This document shows positions 1 through 12,175 of a stretch of DNA of 64,000 bases, piece by piece. The first letter of the stretch is position 1, and each line of letters begins with the position of its first letter. The stretch comes from Cordilura impudica (taxonomy: Eukaryota; Arthropoda; Insecta; Diptera; Scathophagidae), in assembly GCA_963682025.1 (NCBI GenBank), contig OY821518.1, positions 219,386,868 through 219,450,867 on the forward strand, read 5' to 3'. The notes beneath the pieces are model-generated. The model made no database searches. It saw nothing but the letters and a program-made list of their open reading frames with translations, and was not told the origin of the DNA. Made by a program: the position numbers and the translations under genes.

Positions 1-1109
1 TTAAAGTATTTAACAGATGATTCGGCAGAAGACTTACACGATTACCGCGATTGCCTTAAATTGACTATGTGTCCTAATGCAACAACTTCTTGCCACTTAG
101 GTGAATGTACCAATTGCCCGAAAACCACATTCATCAAAGAAAATTTAGTCAACTCTTTAAATCGAGAATAAATAGAGGAGGTCAAATTTGATTCTTGGAT
201 TCAGACTGACAGATGCGCATTGAAAACAATCATTTTAAATGTGGATGATTTTGTGGAAGAAATGTGTACACGATTGCTAAACTTGAGAACCCATGACTTT
301 TTAGTCAGAGAGCAATGGTCATTCTTCAAGGATTCGAAGATACATTTGAAGTCTGGTGAATTCGTTATTTCATATGGTTTCGCAGAAAACTATAAATATG
401 CCATACAAGCATTCCACTTCAATAACGACCAAGAAACTATCTTCACACTAGTTATTTACAACATGAAAGATGAAAAACTGGAACACAAATGTATGGCAAT
501 CATATCCGACGATTTAAAACATGATACCGTTGCAGTTTATGAGTACCAGAAGAGAATACTAAAATTTCTAAAATCTAAATTTACAGTAAAGAAGGTATAC
601 TACGTTTCGGACGGAGCTCGTCAACATTTTAAAAACAAAAGTAGCTTGGAAAATCTTATGAAAAAGATTTTGGAATGCCACCTGAGTGGCATTTTCATCC
701 TACTGCTCATGGTAAAGGAGCATGTGATGGTATTGCAGCAAACCTTAAAATAAATGCAGCGAAGTATAGCCTCCAGTGCTCTCATCAAGATCGCATCTTA
801 GATGTGACTGCTTTATTCCATTGGGCAAAGAGTTATTGTAAAGAAACTAAAATAGTTTTTAGTAGCAAAGAGGATCATCAGGAAACATTGAAAACACTGA
901 AGAGCAGATTCGATGCTGCGGTAACAATCGATGGCACCGCTCAATACCATGCTTTTATACCGCTTGTCGATGGAAGACTCAAGTTGAAAAATTTTTCTGC
1001 CTCTATTCAATGCGATTTCTTTCCAAAGACAACAAATAAACCAGCAGCGAAATCAACAGCTGAACCTAGGAACGCCAAGAAAGGATTGACAAAAAAACGC
1101 AGTAAATAA
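1..1109 (+). pseudogene. DDE-like transposase pseudogene, copy 1
   Basis: This is the C-terminal part of a transposase of unknown superfamily, open at the left edge of the window. Frame 1 reads from base 1 through a Cys-rich stretch (CPNATTSCHLGECTNCP), then hits TAA at 169-171 where copy 2 has a tyrosine codon. The frame continues from Met220 through FAENY, a FHFNNDQ block, SDDLKHDTVA and VSDGARQHFKN. A 7-bp deletion near 668 then shifts the frame: copy 2 has ATGGCCCATGAAA and this copy has ATGAAA. The last segment (675-1109) carries WHFHPTAHGKGACDG and a basic C-terminus. The Asp-containing blocks (AENY, SDGA, HGKGACDG) are plausible catalytic positions, but that is inference. One stop and one frameshift make it inactive. 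The antisense reading frame at 813-1010 is a shadow. Confidence 0.75.
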
Positions 1110-1375
1110 AGGTGACAAAAAAGCTGGATGAAAGGCTGGGTATTTAAAAATTTACAAGACTTAAATACTTCATCAGCTACAATAAATTAAGTATAAAAAT
1201 AGTTATGATATAAATGGATCTAATGCAATTAAGATTACATTTTAATAAATTATTTATCTTTTTATTTTTAATATTATTATTATTATACATTAATTTAATT
1301 ATTATTAAAAATAAATAAAAAATAATAATTTTTCAACATTTCTATAAAAAAAATCGATTTTTTTCCTGAGGTTAA

Positions 1376-2003
1376 CATATTCTGGGTATTACAGCATCTA
1401 GGGTATAAAATTTTAGTTAGGTATGTTATATACCCTCGGAAAGTTTAGTTTATCTAGTTTCTCAGTATAAGTTTTATTTGTAAGGTTTTAGACACAAATA
1501 GGAAAAAATTCAAAACAGTGCATTTGTGAAAAATTTAAAAACCGTTGGCTTGAGTTACAAAACATTTATTTCGATAGATATCCCACTCCCATCCCACTAA
1601 GCGACCAAAAAGCTCTTAAAGGAAAAATCCTAAGCTTTCTTATGAAAAAAATGCCCTTTTTGAAAATAAAGGCAAAAAATGCTTTAATTTAGCAAAAAAA
1701 AAGTCTGAATTTTTTTTTTTTTTTTTTAAGTATTTTTTTCCGAAATATTGAAGAAATAGCTATCTAAACTATTTGGGAGAAAATTTTCTAAGAACAATAG
1801 GTAATAAGTTACATGGATGAGAAAAAACACCTGTTTGGCCAAAATGTCAAATTTTGATCCCCTCTAACTCAGAGAGATCTGGACCGATCTTGTTGAAAAA
1901 TTGTGTCTAAACTACTATCCAACGGGACTAACCTTGGTGCAAATTTCATCCCGATCGGAAGACATTGGTTTCAAAAGTTGGTGCACTTGACATGAAATCC
2001 CCC
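1376..2003 (+). repeat. Right terminal inverted repeat of DDE-like transposon copy 1
   Basis: The sequence from CCTGAGGTTAACAT to CCCCC matches 41425-42004 in direct orientation and 36116-36428 in inverted orientation. The 36116 arm lacks about 300 bp that are present here. Internal features are poly-A/T runs and no open frame. Confidence 0.8.
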
Positions 2004-2008
2004 ATATA

Positions 2009-3164
2009 CAAAATGTTTAGGAATTTTGTCATTTCTTAATGTTTCTATGCGATACAATTTTGTGGCATATTTCCTCATGTAAGGGTTAGTAAAAAAAATT
2101 AAGTTAGAAGTAATCATCTACACCACACACATCCTTACATCTTGGAGGTTTTATTGGCCATTATTGTGACATATTACTGTTTCCTTTCAACTGGAAGTAT
2201 TAGGAATTTTAATTGCTGTTGGCGTTAAGACATCACAAGTAGCAAGTACATTCATCCATAAGAAAACACTAGAGGTAAGCTTAAATTCTTCATTGTTGTG
2301 TTTGTGTACCTTAACAAGAGAGTATAATAAGATTTAGGAAGTGTTTTTCTTATCAAACTTAAACAAAATGTTTTGATATTTAAGCATACGCTTGTATGCT
2401 TTATATATGTAGGTAAGAAGGATAATTGATACCGCTTATGTTTTTTGGTAGATATGCTTATAAATTTTCATCCATTTAATACAAATGAATAGACATAGAA
2501 ACAAGTAAGAGTTTCCTTTTGGGCTAATCATGCCACGATAATATTTACACAAATTTGAGTGGTGCAGATTTTAAGGACTAATAGACATTATCTACACCAT
2601 AGAATAGAAAGCGCCACAGGACCAGGTACATTTAAGCGCTGCTATTTACGTATAAACTGCCTTATAATTAAAACATTGAAATAAAATTTATGTCTAGGCA
2701 ACAACTGCACAGCTATTTCTGTCGAATATGGTTCAAGATTGTTATATTTATCCATAAACAACCACAGCCAATAGGGTTGGCATTAAAACATTTTTGAACA
2801 GCTGAAAATAAAGCAAGATCCATGGCACCAAAATGAGAAGAAATAAGTAATTGCACAAAACACTTTGGACGACGGAAGGCCCTTAATCTGTAACCATAGA
2901 GGAACATAGAGGGGCTCCAGTGGCTTAGATCTATCAACAAACCAAGCATTGAGCAAGGGGGAATATTTATCAAGTTTGACCGCGATTGTAGTAGGAATGA
3001 CTAAGAAGAGGGAAAACCTCATATTTTTCATCCCCTTAACAATTGAATCAAGCAATTTGAAATTTGGTACTCAAATTCCACCAAACACATAGAGGAAGCT
3101 AGAATGTAAAGGGTGTAGAATAGGCCAAAAAGAGAGAAGCCTTATAGACATAGAATATTAACCT
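2009..3164. other. No recognisable feature
   Basis: AT-rich DNA. Two overlapping antisense frames (2713-2973 and 2783-3055) translate into ordinary-looking sequence but match no family I know and overlap each other, so I do not call a gene. Confidence 0.4.
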
Positions 3165-4030
3165 ATCATTTATTTGTAAAGACTTATTTTTAAAAAAGTA
3201 AATTTTCTTTAAAAACTACCTTTTCCTAAAAACTTTCCTTTAATAAAAAAGTACCTTTTATTAAAAGTACTTTTTATAAAAAAGTAAAATTTCTAAAAAA
3301 AAAAGAATAAAAAACATATAAAAATAACTTTTCTAAAATAAATACATTTTCCTAAAAAAATAACCTTTTCAAAATCGATCTTTTCCTAAAAAATACCTGC
3401 AATTAAAAATAAAGCTTTTCTCAGAAAAGTAAATTTTTATTAAATATATGAATTTTCTTTAAAATTTACATTTTCTTAAAGAAGTAATTTTTTTTTTTTA
3501 AATAAATTCATTTTCTTAAAAAGGTACATTTTCTTTAACAAATTAAATTTTTTGCAAAGTACATTTTATTAAAACTACCCTTTCTAAAGACAGTACCCTT
3601 TCTTAAAGAAGTAGCTTCTCTTAAAAAACTGAATTATTCTTAAAAAATTACATTATCTTTAAATGTACCATTTTTCTTTAAATGTACATTTTCTTAAAAA
3701 ATACCTTTAAAAAACCTTTTCTTAAAAAATATTTAATTTTCTTAAAAAAAATACCATGTCTTAAAAGAGCTACTTTGATTAAAAAGTATGTTTTCTGAAA
3801 CTGGTACATTTTCTGAAATATTTGCATATTCTTAACATAGCACCCTTCCTCAAGGAAGAATACGTCTTTAAGAAAGTACCCTTTCTTAAGAAAATATCAT
3901 TTTTAAATAAGAAACTTTTATTAAAAATGTTTTCTTTTTCTTAAAGAGCAGTTTTTCTTCAGAAAGTTTTTATTATAAAAAAAGTAAAATTTGTTAAATA
4001 AGCACTTTTTCGTGAAAACTTCTTTTGAAC
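3165..4030. repeat. Degenerate low-complexity array based on TTTTCTTAAAAAAGTAC
   Basis: A loose motif of poly-A, GTAC and TTTTCTT recurs about every 20-45 bp with many indels. The same kind of array appears at 43330-43710, and in the opposite sense (AAGAAAATGTACTTTTT) at 46140-46640 and 47320-47400. It looks like an old simple satellite expanded by slippage. No unit is regular enough to be a CRISPR or a coding repeat. Confidence 0.7.
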
Positions 4031-4304
4031 ATACGAGTCATACCCAGCTTCATTTCTTCATAAAGTTCCTTGCCTCTGACATAATTCATGGTTCTTCTTA
4101 TTGAAAAAGGTGCTGAGGAATCAAAAATTAATTTTCGATTCTTTTGGCGATTCGGATGGAGCATAAAATGTAGAAAGTCATCATTTATGCAAAGGTTAAA
4201 TAAAAATTAAGACAAAATGCAGTACAGACATGAAAACAACTTATCTTAAAGATAAAAGATCGAAAAACATTTTATTACAACAATCTATATGATAAAAATT
4301 TTTA

Positions 4305-6586
4305 TCTTAATATATAAAAATGATTGTGCGTATGTACGTCTGACCATCACGGCTGAACCACTGAAGCTAACCACTTTATATTAACACCATGTGTACGTGT
4401 TATGCTCCGGATGGTTTTTTTTTTGTGTTAGACCCCCGTAACCCCTCTGCGAGGGCGTGGTAAAAGAGGGGTGGTGGTCGAAAAATTTTCAAATATAGTC
4501 AATATGCGTGTCGTTTTTATATTTTTCGCGGTCGCTAATTCGAACGGTCATAATACCAGGTTGATAGAACCACTGGAAATGAGCGGGGCGAGTGGGCGGA
4601 AGTAAAAAATTTAGAATAATGCCTGTATTGGTGTAATTTTAATACTGGATTCGACTCTTACTGATGCTGTTCTCGGTTCTACTCCTCATCAAATTCGTGC
4701 TTTATTTGCAATTATATTGACCACATGCTTTCCAATTAACCCAAACGAATTATGGGAGAAATTTAAAGACACTATGAGTGAGGATATTTTACATGCACAA
4801 CGTACAATTCGCGGAAATGTTTCTTTATAATGAAGCACTAATAAAATTGGAAGACTTATGCCTTACTATTTCAAATGAACCACTCATAACATTAGGATTA
4901 CCATCACCCAATCGTCCTGCAAGTGATTTTTTCAATCGAGAATTACAACGAGAACAATCATATATTATTGATGATTTGAATGAGTACATTCAAAGACATG
5001 AACCACAATTATTGGCAGAACAAAAAAAAATTTTTGATTCCGTAATGCTTTCAGTCACTGCAAAAGAAGGCGGATTCTTCTTTTTGGATGCTCCAGCTGG
5101 CACTGGCAAAACGTTTTTGATTTCCCTCATCTTAGCTAAAATACGTTCTCAAGGTGAGATTGCTTTGGCCATCGCTTCATCAGGTATTGCTGCTACCTTA
5201 TTGGATGGTGGAAGAACAGCTCATTCCGCACTTAAATTGCCGTTAAATATACAGACAAATGAAAATGCAGTTTGCAATATTAAACCGCATTCCGGAATGG
5301 CTAATGTGCTTAAAAGATGCGAAATTATAATCTGGGATGAATGTACAATGGCACATAAACATTCATTACAGGCTTTAGATCGTACTTTGAAAGATTTAAA
5401 AGGCAACGAAAGACTCTTTGGCGGTACTCTAATTTTGTTATCAGGAGATTTTCGACAAACACTTCCTGTTATTCCCCGTTCCACCTATGCTGATGAAATA
5501 AATGCCTGTTTTAAAGCTTCATCGCTGTGGAGCAGTGTTCAGAAATTGAAGTTAACTACAAATATCCGCGTCCGACTTCAAAATGATGCATCTGCTGCGC
5601 TATTCTCAAAGGAATTGCTTGATATTGGAGAAGGTAAAATCAATGTAAGTCCAGTGACCCACACTATCAAGTTACCAGATAATTTTTGCACCATTGTGCC
5701 ATCTAAAGCCGCATTAATTCAAAATGTGTTTCCAAATATTGCAGATAATATCAGTAATCATCGATGGTTGAGCGAAAGGGCAATTTTAGCAGCAAAAAAT
5801 ATTGATGTCGATAACATAAATATTTATATTCAAAACATGTTGGAATCTCCGTCATTTTCATTCAAGTCAATTGATACTGTAGTAGAAGAAGATGAAGCAG
5901 TGAATTTTCCAACTGAATTTTTAAATTCCCTTGATTTGCCAGGTCTTCCACCACATCATTTAATTTTGAAAGTTGGTTCACCAATCATGCTGCTAAGAAA
6001 TCTAAATGCACCAAAATTATGTAACGGAACTCGATTGGTTGTCAAGAAAATATTGGGTAACATTATTGAATCGACAATTATCAATGGAAAGTTCAAAGGA
6101 GAGCATGTTTTATTGCCAAGAATCCCGATGATTCCAACGGATTCTCCAATTTCATTTAAACGCCTGCAATTCCCCATTCGTCTGGCATATGCAATGACCA
6201 TCAACAAATCTCAAGGCCAGTCGATGCAAATCTGCGGTTTGGATTTGGAAAATTCATGTTTCGCTCATGGTCAACTATATGTAGCCTGTTCTAGAGTTGG
6301 TAAGCCAAATGATTTGTTCGTATTCGCCGAAAACGGGGAAACCAAAAATATTGTTCACACGTTGGCTTTAGAATAAATGATCAATTACTACGATCAGATA
6401 CAGATTGTAATATGTTTAAAAAATTGTATTTATTAAAGCGAAAATTTAATTCGCATTTAAAATGAAATAATTAATAGTATTTCATTTTTATTAAATAACT
6501 TCTTACTGAAATAAAAATATACTTCTAAAATAATCTTGATATTAAATAATTTTTTTAGGCTAAACAATGTTTGCCGGGTCAGCTAG
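4305..6586 (+). mobile_element. Helitron retaining only the helicase half
   Basis: The 5' end TCTTAATATATAAAAATG follows an A, and the 3' end TTTGCCGGGTCAGCTAG is followed by a T. This is the TC...CTRR terminal pattern and A|T target of canonical Helitrons. The 2.28 kb between contains a Pif1-like helicase frame but no room for the Rep (HUH) endonuclease, so the 5' coding half is deleted. A GGGCGTGG-containing segment near 4440-4480 is typical of Helitron 5' leaders. Confidence 0.85.
4615..6376 (+). pseudogene. Helitron Pif1-like helicase domain (5'-truncated, one frameshift)
   Basis: This encodes the helicase that unwinds donor DNA during rolling-circle transposition. The main frame (4778-6376, 532 residues) has Walker A DAPAGTGKT (residues 104-112), Walker B IIWDEC (184-189), the Pif1 motif GDFRQTLPVI (223-232), and the C-terminal block TINKSQGQS...LYVACSRVG (about 475-508) shared by Pif1/RecD helicases. 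The first residues of that frame are out of register. The upstream frame, open from 4615, reads TPHQIRALFAIILTTC and LWEKFKDTMSEDILH, which is the usual Helitron sequence just before the helicase. It must shift by one base around 4815-4825 to join LYNEALIKLEDL. The Rep domain is absent. The antisense frames at 5221-5484 and 5956-6207 are shadows. Confidence 0.9.
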
Positions 6587-6605
6587 TTTATAAATAAAAA
6601 CTAAA

Positions 6606-8612
6606 TATATACTAATATAATAAAGAGGTTATGTGTGTTTGTTTGTTTGTTTGTAGGAGGTTATCTCCGCAACTACTCATTTGATCTTCCTGAAATTTTC
6701 ACAGAGTCTTAGTGCGGATATGGGAAGTGATACATTTTTTTTAAATATTTCTAGTGGGGGTGGCACCCCCCACACAAAGTAAATTTTTAATATCATATAT
6801 ATGAAGTACTGTGATAAGGAGAGCTTTGCAAATTTGTATTGTCAACATTAGTAGCTACGCCGGAAATGGGCGAGATCGGATAAGTGGGCGTGGTACCTCC
6901 CATACAAGTAATATTTCAATATTATATATCTTGAGTACTGTGATAGAGAGTGCTTTTCAATTTGTTTGATATCACCTATTATTGATATGAGTAGTCAGAC
7001 AAAAAATGGGCAGTATCGGACCAATAGGCGTGGCACCTGCCATACAAAGAAAACATAAAATGCCATGTATCTGCAGTACTGTAATAGTGAGAGTCTTGGG
7101 ACTTTGTGTGAGCCCATAAGTTATGAATATGATTAGTTATACAAAAAAAAGGGCGTGATTGGAGTAGTGGGCGTGGCACCGCCCGTACGAGGCAAATATA
7201 TGGTATCATATAACTGGTGTACTAAAGAAGGGAAGCTTTGACACTTTGCACGACCCCATCAGATCTTAGTATGATGAGTAGTCGGACAAAAAATTGGCGG
7301 GTTCACACCAATAAGCGTGGCACTCCCCATACAAGATAACTATTTAATGTCATATATCTGGGGTACTGTAAAAGAGAGAGCTTTGTGGCCTTGCGCGAGC
7401 CCATAGGTTCTTTCTATGATTAGTCGAACAAAAAAATGGGCGTGAGCGAGGCAGTGGGCGTAGCACCGTCCATTCAAAGTAGATATCTAATATCATATAA
7501 CTGGTGTACTATAAAAAGGAAAGACTCGTCATTTCGCACACGAGTCCATCAGATATTAATCAATAAAAATTGGGCGGGATGAAATTCATAAAAATATGAA
7601 GTACTACGAAAGCAACAGTCTTTTGACAAGTACATTAGTTATCAATGTGATTTGTCGTGGAAAATATACCGCCAAAAATCAAACATCGCCAAACCAAAAA
7701 ATCGCGAAAAGTAAAAATTGCCCAAAAACAAAAATCTTCAAAATCAAAATTGGGCACAAACAAAAATCGCTAAAAAGAAAAATTGCCAAATGATATTTTA
7801 AGTTCAAGGCCAATAGTTAAGTGTTGCCAGATCGAATTTGGAAAATCCATGTTCTTCTTATGGGCAGCTACATGTACCTTGTTCCAGGGTAAGAACGCCG
7901 CAAAATCTGATAATTGTTGTACCGAATGAAAAAAACATTGTATATCAGCAAGTATCGAAATAAAAAAATCTATACTAGCATAATAGGAGTTAATCTCCGT
8001 AACTACTCATCTGATCTTCCTGAAATTTTCACAGATGCTTATTGCGGATATGGGAAGTGCTATGCACTGTATGCGTGACATCTCCCATACAAAGTAAATT
8101 TTTAATATGATATATATATTAAGTACTGTGATAGAGAGAGCTTTGCAAATTTGTCTCAGGTCATCTATTATTACCGTGAGTAGTCAGACAAAAAAAAATG
8201 GGTAGGATTGGACAAATGAGCGTGGCACCCCCATACAAACTTAATATTAAATGTGATGTATCTGCAAACTTGTGTAAGGTCACCTATTATTAATGCTAGT
8301 AGTTATGCCGAAAGTGGGCGTGGTACCTCCCATACAAAGCACTTGCTCAATATCATATATTTCGAGCACTATGACAGAGAAAGCTTTGAAAATTTTTCGT
8401 ATGTCATCTATTATTAACGTGAGTAGTCGGATAAAAATTGGCAGGATCGGACAATGGGGTGTGTCACCCCCATGCAGATAAAAAAATAAATGTCTTGTAT
8501 CTGGAGTACTGTAATATTGAGAGCCTTGGGACTTTCAATGAGCCCTTTCATTACGATCCAGCGGTGAGCAGGATGTGGAAGGGTGTAGCGAAGTACACCG
8601 GGTTACATCTAG
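6606..8612 (+). mobile_element. Small Helitrons with ~142-bp internal repeats (composite)
   Basis: The region opens with TATATACTAATATAATAAAG followed by (GTTT)n and GTAGGAGGT. It then holds about six imperfect ~142-bp units, each with GTACTGTGATAGAGAGAGC, a GAGTAGTC(A/G)GACAAAAA segment and GGGCGTGGCACC...CCATACAA. A new 5' terminus A|TCTATACTAGCATAATAG begins at 7969 and is followed by more units. The 3' end at 8612 reads CACCGGGTTACATCTAG|T. A helicase scrap sits just before the internal start. The copy at 16610-17676 shows the same family with both ends clean. Confidence 0.7.
7835..7963 (+). pseudogene. Helitron helicase C-terminus scrap (motif VI)
   Basis: A 42-codon open stretch ending in TAA reads NLENPCSSYGQLHVPCSRV then NLIIVVPNEKNIVY. 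It aligns with the last ~45 residues of the 4778-6376 helicase (LENSCFAHGQLYVACSRV...NIVH). It is a separate, more diverged helicase lineage, so an autonomous Helitron once stood here. It is too short to be functional. Confidence 0.8.
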
Positions 8613-8719
8613 TAATATAATAAGGAAGTAATGTGTGTCTGTTTGTTTGTTTGTAGGAGGTAATCTCTGTAATAGGTCATCCGATCTTCCTGAAGCAAAG
8701 CACGCCGGGTTACATCTAG
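8613..8719 (+). mobile_element. Minimal Helitron solo copy (107 bp)
   Basis: It starts directly after the CTAG of the preceding copy with TAATATAATAAGGAAGTAATG. It keeps only the (GTTT)n leader, then jumps to GCACGCCGGGTTACATCTAG. It is a 5' end joined to a 3' end, with every internal unit deleted. Confidence 0.6.
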
Positions 8720-10666
8720 CATTATAAAAAAAGCACAATTTAAATAATTTTATTTGTGTTTGAAAATTCAACCAAAAGACCAGTCTATCAACTTCTTAGA
8801 TTTGGTGTTGATTGGTGCACGAAGAATCTTCTCTTTGGTAGGTGATTAATTAAATTACTCGTATTTAAAACCATTTGTTCGTAAAGCTATGCAAATATTT
8901 AGTTTCTATAAAATATATCCGCGATCACTCTAGTGTGAGCAAATGTGAGCTCATGCTTGTTTCTTTTTTATACCAAATTCTACAGTGATGTCTGTTTTGC
9001 ATATTCTGTAAGAGGAATCATTGGAGAATTTTATAGTGTCGTCAGTATCCTTGCAGCCGTATTCAAAATTATATTTTTATACTTAAACCTTTATTTTTTT
9101 TTTTAAATAATTTTTCAATGTAGCACAAAATATTAGAACACACAAAAATACAAACAAAAAGATATTGGTTGCACTAAAGCGCTCCAAAATGGGCACCAAC
9201 TGGGTACAGCTATATTGGTATATACCTCTTATATCAACAAATATAAGTAATTTATTCCTAGAGGACATTTATGTAAAATAAAGACCAATAATTCTGCCAG
9301 TCACATTTTTAACCCGAATATGATCTTTCATAGCCAATATCAAAATTGTTAAGAAATTTCTTTAATTTACATCATTATGTATTTTATGACGCTTTGGAAT
9401 ATTTCGCCCATAACATTTTTGAAAAATCTTGAAACTGAGTAAATCGGACTGTCCTCAGTCACTAACAACATACTTATTGTAACCAATAATGAGCATTTTC
9501 CATATATTATTGTGTACGCTCAAGATGGGAATAGGGAATAAATTAATTTTAGGCATGAAAGGCGCGGACTAGTATAGTAGTTGCGTTCACCATAAATTCT
9601 CCCACATTTTCTGTACATCAAAATAGTGACACTGCATGATCCAAAGGAGCTATAGACACCTTAATTTGGATTTCTTTTAAATTCTTATGATCTATGCATT
9701 TTTCATTCGAACATCGCCGGAAAGTTCATATTATAGACATGTGAAGTGGCTATAACTTCAAATATTCATGTAGCGGATATTAAGAGAGATATGTAAAAAA
9801 AATGGGAATATCTCTCTAAACTCATAAGTTCTGAGATCAGAAATTAAATAAATAAACCATTCCACAAAGTTTTTGCCGGTGGCTCATGCGTGCATATTTA
9901 ATCATTTTTTTCCAGAGTATTGTGCTCGTATTTTAAAAAGAAGAAGTTGATTTCTGATAATAGATGGCTGCAATTTTTTTATCATTCTTTTACAATCGAC
10001 TGATGCAAAACAAATTTTAACAAAGAAATCGAAGCCAAGCTGATTGAAGTTCAAAGCACAGCGGAGCATGCATTTAAGACAGTTTAAAAATTGTTGAAAA
10101 AGTTAAAACGTTGTGGAACAACGGCAGGTCCTTCGTACTGTATTTTATTTAGTTTTGGAGAAAAATGTGTTTCTACGATTTTCGTAATTTCTCGTATTGG
10201 CAAAAAATATAGGATTTTCCGAATTCGGCGATTTTATTTTTTTTAAAGAAAGGAGGTAATCTCCTAAGCATACTAAACCTGGCTTTGGCAAAAGTTCTCA
10301 CCCTGAAGCCATATTTTCTAGCTTTGGCTCATAGCAACTATCGCCTATTTTTAAGAGTTTGAAAAATCGTACTGATTGAAAGAGTTACATGAAATTATAA
10401 AACTATGAAATTGAGCTAAAGCTATATCTTCGAAAAGTAAAAATTAATTTACCCCAAAACCGCGTGTTTTTACATTATTTTTGAAGGAATTTTCAGATGG
10501 CCCTCGCTCATATTTATGCTTTTTGTATTCCGAATTATTTTATACAAGCTAGTTGCATTGAAACAATATTTCCAAGTTTTTTTCTGTGATTTTGTGCTGA
10601 CTTATTTGATTTATTTAAACCCAATATTCTCTTTGGGATTAAACTCTTTCGTAAAAACAATTGACA
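8720..10666. other. No recognisable feature
   Basis: AT-rich sequence without a credible gene. Short frames at 9083-9268 and 10516-10698 are low-complexity and unsupported. Confidence 0.4.
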
Positions 10667-12045
10667 CACAGTGGTTCAAAACCAAAAAAAAGTGGTAATA
10701 AGTCTGGAACTTCTAAACTATTGGCTGGATTATTTTTGAGATACCCTGTTGTAACACAGGGTAAGCTACAGGGTGCCAAAGTCGACCACCTCGAGGTGGA
10801 AAATGCTTTCAAAGCTTGTAACTTTTATAAATATGAAGTGATTTTTACGTTTTTAAAATTTTTCCAATAAGCATTAAATCGTTAACAAAAAACATGCTTA
10901 CACTATCTAGTTATAGCTTATGGTTTAAAAAATATTTGATTTTAAAAATCAACATTTAAAATTTTCACCAAATTCTTTCTTGGTTTTTCGCAAATAACAT
11001 TTTTATTAAAATAGATAAAAAAAAATCTAAAAATATTTGGCGATAGCCAGTACTTTTTAAAAAAACACGTTGAAGAATTTTTTGAATTATTTCAAACCGT
11101 TTAGTGATCACAACATCTTAAAGTTGACTTTTTGAATCATATTTTAAAAGAATATGCTTCAAGAATGGTTGTAAGCGAAATTTGTAATATTTTTGGACAT
11201 GCACCCTACGTCCAGCATTGGACGAAATTGGGCAATTTAAAAAAAAAAAACTAAGTTTTAAAAGTTAATACAAAAATATCCGCTCGATTTCGTCAAATAT
11301 TTCACCGCAGTATTAAAGCCCCAAATATTTTTATTTATTTGCCGCAATAAAATTCACCGCCATTACATAACCGTGGTCAGGAGGGCTTAAATGGTGAAAA
11401 AAGTGAAATTTTCATACGAATTTTTTTTTGTTAACATAAAAAACATATTAAGATTAGCTATTTTTATATTTTGTTTATTGATTCAGAGCGGCATTTAAAT
11501 TATCTAAAACGCTTCAAAAAACCATTTTGATAACATTAATGGTTTTTGAGATATTTATATTCAAATTTCAGAAAAAAATATAGAGAAACTATGGTTTTTC
11601 GTTTTTTTTTTTGGTTTTTTTGGTATAGTGTTCCCAAAATTTTTGAATTTTACTTATTATTATATATATTGTTAAAGAAGACATATTTATCTATTCAACG
11701 ATATATTACATGTCTATCAAATATATTGCAACATGCTGAAATAATGACCCCAAACCACACTCCACAGGCCAAAAATTTAGCTATTTCTCTATTTGTTCAT
11801 AGAAATGGTCATTTACATAGTGAATGACATATTTTTTTATTGTTTTTTGGTAAAGGGTTGCATACGTTTTTATTACTTCGAATAATTTTATATATCTTTT
11901 CAAAGAAGGTATAATTATAAGTTAATGGTGTATGAAATATTTACCTAATGAGTTTCAACTGATCATAAAATTGCCCGAAACCCTGATACCTATTTGTAAT
12001 TCACAATACCTTTTTATGCATAAAAAAAACAGGTAAAAGCCAAAT
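10667..12045 (+). repeat. Left inverted arm of RAG1-like transposon
   Basis: Inverted match to 14316-15831. The outer part holds two nested hairpins: TACCCTG...CAGGGTA around 10742-10764 and CCACCTCGAGGTGG at about 10786-10799. The inner end includes AAACAGGTAAAAGCC at ~12030-12045. Confidence 0.85.
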
Positions 12046-12175
12046 CCTTACATTCACTAAAACAGAATGTAAGTATTGGTTGAAGTACCTGCCCGATATA
12101 TTACCTTTCAAAAAGTATTTTCAGTATATAACCATGAGTTTCTTGTTTATTAAGATCACTTTCGTATAATCTATC

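Larger units (their letters stand above)
1..2003 (+). mobile_element. DDE-like DNA transposon, copy 1 (left end outside window)
   Basis: The transposase pseudogene (1-1109) is followed by an AT-rich tail and a long terminal repeat (about 1376-2003) that ends in GAAATCCCCC. The same terminal sequence occurs in inverted orientation at the two ends of copy 2 (36116-36428 and 41425-42004), so it is a terminal inverted repeat of roughly 600 bp. The base after the run of C is followed by ATATA, as in copy 2, which suggests insertion into TA-rich targets. The left end lies before base 1. I do not recognise the superfamily. Confidence 0.75.

Noticed and set aside
2713..3055. Two overlapping antisense frames of 86 and 90 codons
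   Set aside because: No recognised family, overlapping frames, no supporting context.
3165..4030. Periodic repeats considered as a CRISPR-like array
   Set aside because: Eukaryotic, no constant repeat, no spacers of constant length.
10675..10710. RSS nonamer-like A-rich segment after CACAGTG
   Set aside because: The A-run follows without the 12- or 23-bp spacer and without a clear ACAAAAACC, so only the heptamer match is claimed.
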